Position numbers and translations under genes: made by a program. DNA of 64,000 nt from JACOMS01 sp051252005 (lineage in GTDB: Bacteria > Pseudomonadota > Alphaproteobacteria > Caulobacterales > Maricaulaceae): NCBI GenBank assembly GCA_051252005.1, contig JBPOEZ010000006.1, forward strand, positions 62,001 to 126,000, written 5' to 3'. Below are positions 61,314 to 64,000 of this stretch, piece by piece. The first letter of the stretch is position 1, and the number at the start of each line of letters is the position of its first letter. A model generated the notes under the pieces. It was not told the origin of the DNA and searched no databases. It saw nothing but the letters and a program-made list of their open reading frames with translations.

Positions 61314-62462
61314 ATGACTAAAATTACTAACACCATGAATGCCGCCAGTCAGTTAGTCAGCGCGATAAACGCAGAGACCTCAACATTTTCTAGCCCGTCT
61401 TTTGACGGTCAAGAAATTTTCAGACTAGCTATGGAGCACTCTGCAATTGGAATGGCATTATTACTACCCTGCGGCAGTTGGATCAAGGTCAATCAATCAT
61501 TCTGCAATCTAATTGGATATACGGAGTCAGAACTCCTTAAAGTTGATTTCCAGAAAATCACGCACCCTGATGATCTCGAGGCAGACATAGACTTTGTTAA
61601 CCGCCTGATAAACGGTGAAATTCAAACATATTCTATGGAAAAAAGGTATGTCCGCAAAGACGGCAAGGTCGTTTGGGTCTTGCTTACCGTGTCGCTTGTT
61701 CGCGACGATGAAAATGCCCCGCTTTACTTTATCTCTCAAATCCAAAACATTACGACTGAGCGCGATAATCAACAGAAATTAATAAGTGCAAATAAGGAGC
61801 TTGAACAACTATCATTTCACCTTTCGCACGACATCAGCGCCCCACTACACTCCGCTATTACTTTGCTGGAATTAATAAGAAGCGCAACAGATGTATGCGA
61901 TTACGAAAAGTCTAAAGATCTGTTGGGTCTAATGGAAAATTCGCTGAAAAAACTTAGCGGACTTGCTGATGATATACTGTCTTTAACCCAGATCAGCCTC
62001 AATGATGAAGACGAGCAATACTGCAACGTGAGTGATATGGTAAATGATGCTATCAATATGTTCAGTCATTTGGAAGGAAGCGAGAGCGTGGATATCGTCA
62101 GAGAATTTCAACTCAAGAAACCAATATCCACTAAAAAATTTAGACTTGAGGTCATCGTCAATAATTTAATATCAAATGCTATTAAGTACCAAGATCCGTC
62201 AAAAGACCGCTCAGTCATCAAAATATCAACCTATGAAGAGAATGGAGCATTTGTTATTTCCATTGCAGATAATGGTTTGGGTATTGATAAGAAATTCCGC
62301 CACCGCATTTTTAAAATGTTTGAGCGCTTTCATAAAAGTGACGTCAGCGGTTCTGGCGTTGGATTATACTTGGTGAAAACTAGCGCAGATGCCTTAGGCG
62401 GTCGCATAGAGTACCAACCGCTCCGGGGAGGTTCTCGTTTTACGTTAAGGCTAGTACCCTAA
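61314..62462 (+). CDS. PAS-domain histidine kinase
   Basis: 382 residues: PAS with PAC (about 35-150; AIGMALLLPCGSWIKVNQSF, YFISQIQNITTERD), HisKA with His172 in LSHDISAPLH, and HATPase (NNLISNAIKYQ, ADNGLGID, GSGVGLYLV). No membrane segment and no receiver, so it is cytoplasmic and needs a partner. It lies 196 bases behind the REC-EAL gene. An IS6 element begins 3 bases after its stop. Confidence 0.88.
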   Translation: MTKITNTMNAASQLVSAINAETSTFSSPSFDGQEIFRLAMEHSAIGMALLLPCGSWIKVNQSFCNLIGYTESELLKVDFQKITHPDDLEADIDFVNRLINGEIQTYSMEKRYVRKDGKVVWVLLTVSLVRDDENAPLYFISQIQNITTERDNQQKLISANKELEQLSFHLSHDISAPLHSAITLLELIRSATDVCDYEKSKDLLGLMENSLKKLSGLADDILSLTQISLNDEDEQYCNVSDMVNDAINMFSHLEGSESVDIVREFQLKKPISTKKFRLEVIVNNLISNAIKYQDPSKDRSVIKISTYEENGAFVISIADNGLGIDKKFRHRIFKMFERFHKSDVSGSGVGLYLVKTSADALGGRIEYQPLRGGSRFTLRLVP

Positions 62463-62464
62463 AT

Positions 62465-63230
62465 GGCTTTGTCACGTTAATTGCATTCAGCCTGTTTTCC
62501 TGTATTTTGAGATTTTACTGGCACATCGATGCCGTCGCTATATTCCATTCAATATTGGCTTGATATTTGAACTTCCGGAGTGTGTTTCTAGAGATGAGGT
62601 GGCATCGGTGATTGAACAGGTTGTAGATTTGTCCGTGCGCGGAGAGCGGTTTTGAGCGTTTCTAACCGATCTGAATCTCTGAAATTTTTGTTCTCTTCGC
62701 CGGATAGGAACGTGTAAGCATTCTACACGATTGTTCTTTATTCCTCCCACGTCTTGCAAATTTTTCAGCCCCAAAACTTTGAGCACCGCTCCGTAAGACC
62801 CAAGTCTATCCGTCACAATTTTCGTGGGTTTATACCCTGATTTTTCAGGAATTTTCGCAATAAACGTATGGCTGACTTGGTGTTGCGTCGGCTTTGAATG
62901 ACAATGTCCAAAACGGTGCCTTCATCGTCGACGGCTCTCCAAAGATAGACCATTTTGCCAGCTATTTTCGTATAAACTTCGTCTAGATGCCAGATAAGTG
63001 AGGGCTCTTCAATGGTGGATTTAAACTTATCAACCCATCTTCGGATCGTTTCATATGAAACATTGACGCTGCGTTCGATCATGAGTTCCTTGACATAGCG
63101 GAAACTCAAGTTGAAGCGGGAATAGAGCCAAACAGCCCGTTTGATGTTGTCTGGATGGAAGCGGTGCCGTGTGTAAATTGGCGTTTTCATCGCTATGCCT
63201 TAGCGGAATGTCTGAAAACTGGCATTAACG
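62465..63230 (-). mobile_element. Decayed IS6-family element, right end cut by IS66
   Basis: The left end reads GGCTTTGTCACGTTAAT at 62465. The right side stops at CGTTAATGCC (complement of 63221-63230), where IS66 begins, so the outer part of the right inverted repeat is missing. The transposase inside is frameshifted twice. Confidence 0.7.
62515..63190 (-). pseudogene. IS6-family transposase with two frameshifts
   Basis: Starts MKTPIYTRHRFHPDNI. The first part has the HTH (SFRYVKELMIERSVNVSYETIRRW) and the first catalytic Asp (IWHLDEVYTKI). One base is missing in the run before SGYKPTKIV, after which VTDRLGSYG (second Asp) and NNRVECLHVPIRRRE (Glu) appear in another frame. A second shift near 62650 moves the C-terminus (AHGQIYNLFNHR) to a third frame ending at 62515. 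Not functional. Confidence 0.8.
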
Positions 63231-64000
63231 GTAAGCGTCCAGTTGTTGCACCTATTGAGTGCTTGACGCCCAGTTCCAGGGTAGGAGCTCATCGATTTGG
63301 CTAGCAGGGTGTCCATTTGTCATCCGTGTGAGGATGTCTGTGATGTAGGCGTGTGGCTCTATTTTGTTGAGTTTAGCGGTCTCGATCAGGGAACAGATAA
63401 CAGCCCAACGATGCCCGCCTTTATCACTGCCTGCAAACATGTGGTTCTTGCGGCCCAGAGCGACGGGCCGTATAGCGCGTTCCACAGGGTTGGTATCGAG
63501 TTCAATATGGCCATCGGCTACGAACCGACATAAGGCCGCCCATCTTCCAAGTGCATATTTGATAGCCCCGGCAAGTGTGCTGCTCGTTGAGATACGGGCG
63601 AGCTGTGCTTCCAGCCACGGCTTCATGTCCTCAATGATGGATCGTGCATATTTACGGCGCGTGTTTAGCCGAACGTCGGGCGATTGCCCACGCACAGACT
63701 TTTCTATTTTGTAGAGGAGAGCAATGCGGCTAAGCATCTCTTCCGCTATGGGCGAGCCCGTCGCTTGATGAACCTCATAGAACTTTCGCCGGGTATGGGC
63801 CCAATAGGCAGCCAAGTTTATCTCTGTCTTCGCTGCTAACGTTTCAAAACCCGCGTAGCCATCCACATGGAGCGTGCCCGTAAAGTCTTTCAAGTGAAGC
63901 TCCGGCCGCACGGCTTTTCTGTCCGGCGCATAATGATATAGCGCTATTGGCGGCGCGCGTTCGCCCCAGCCGCGCCCGTCTCTGACGTAAACCCAAAGGC
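63231..64000 (-). mobile_element. IS66-family element, running off the window
   Basis: The left end starts GTAAGCGTCCAGTTG, the terminal GTAAGCG typical of IS66. It sits directly against the IS6 remnant and contains a TnpC gene open to the window edge. The other end and the target duplication are outside. Confidence 0.8.
63252..64000 (-). CDS. IS66-family transposase (TnpC), N-terminus outside window
   Basis: About 249 codons remain open to position 64000. The visible part has WVYVRDGRGWGERAPP at the window edge, a DDE region with LHVDGYAGFE and the helical C-terminus with NPVERAIRPVALGRKNHMFAGSDKGG, followed by the short IS66 tail ending in ELLPWNWA. A start at 63911 would give a 219-residue fragment and is not the real start. 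Confidence 0.9.
   Translation of the reverse strand, partial: LWVYVRDGRGWGERAPPIALYHYAPDRKAVRPELHLKDFTGTLHVDGYAGFETLAAKTEINLAAYWAHTRRKFYEVHQATGSPIAEEMLSRIALLYKIEKSVRGQSPDVRLNTRRKYARSIIEDMKPWLEAQLARISTSSTLAGAIKYALGRWAALCRFVADGHIELDTNPVERAIRPVALGRKNHMFAGSDKGGHRWAVICSLIETAKLNKIEPHAYITDILTRMTNGHPASQIDELLPWNWASSTQ

Noticed and set aside
1..64000. CRISPR arrays and restriction or toxin-antitoxin defence genes
   Set aside because: No regularly spaced repeats and no recognisable Cas, restriction-modification or toxin-antitoxin pair found in the frames read.

Overview
The window reads as an alphaproteobacterial chromosome, most like the Caulobacterales/Maricaulales/Hyphomonadaceae group. The supports are a divK-pleD pair, the ntrY-ntrX-trkA and hfq-hflX neighbourhood, three separate transhydrogenase subunit genes (pntAA-pntAB-pntB), a single bifunctional RelA/SpoT protein, the tig/clpP/clpX/lon block and ccm-type cytochrome c maturation. 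This placement is an inference from gene content and order; no rRNA gene is present.

Core part (1-49.9 kb). A partial inositol-monophosphatase-family gene and an Xre regulator lie on the minus strand. A small-RNA-like transcription unit with an anti-Shine-Dalgarno loop follows, then guaB, a MAPEG protein, an RsmB-type methyltransferase and guaA. Next come ntrY-ntrX-trkA-trkH, hfq-hflX and a pentapeptide-repeat protein. A minus-strand ccmABCD-mazG run is divergent from ccmE. A DedA protein, tig, clpP, clpX, lon and tRNA-Val lead into the tightly coupled spoT-pyrE-pdxJ-acpS-lepB-rnc-era-recO operon. After an apparently geneless 0.6 kb come parC, divK-pleD (cell-cycle and c-di-GMP control), a DinB polymerase with a zinc ribbon, a sigma54-type regulator with an outer-membrane porin, a CoxIV-like protein with pntAA-pntAB-pntB, an EF-hand protein, a hydrolase, soxR with a divergent VOC gene sharing a recognisable SoxR box, tRNA-Glu, a DUF192 protein and tRNA-Pro.

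Accessory part (49.9-64 kb). Immediately after tRNA-Pro the content changes. There is a large serine recombinase with DUF2924 and DUF3489 partners, a tyrosine integrase with three tandem 12-bp repeats in front of it and its C-terminus replaced by an IS3-family element, and then a sensory cluster: a LOV-HTH blue-light-type transcription factor, a GAF/multi-PAS hybrid histidine kinase, a REC-EAL c-di-GMP phosphodiesterase and a PAS histidine kinase. The cluster is closed by a decayed IS6-family copy whose right end abuts an IS66 element running off the window. By eye this part is more AT-rich than the core.

The most interesting candidate system is the LOV-HTH / hybrid kinase / REC-EAL / kinase cluster. 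It looks like a mobile light-sensing and c-di-GMP module, and the 715-bp gap between the LOV gene and the kinase carries palindromes that are possible operators and a structured, possibly transcribed hairpin.
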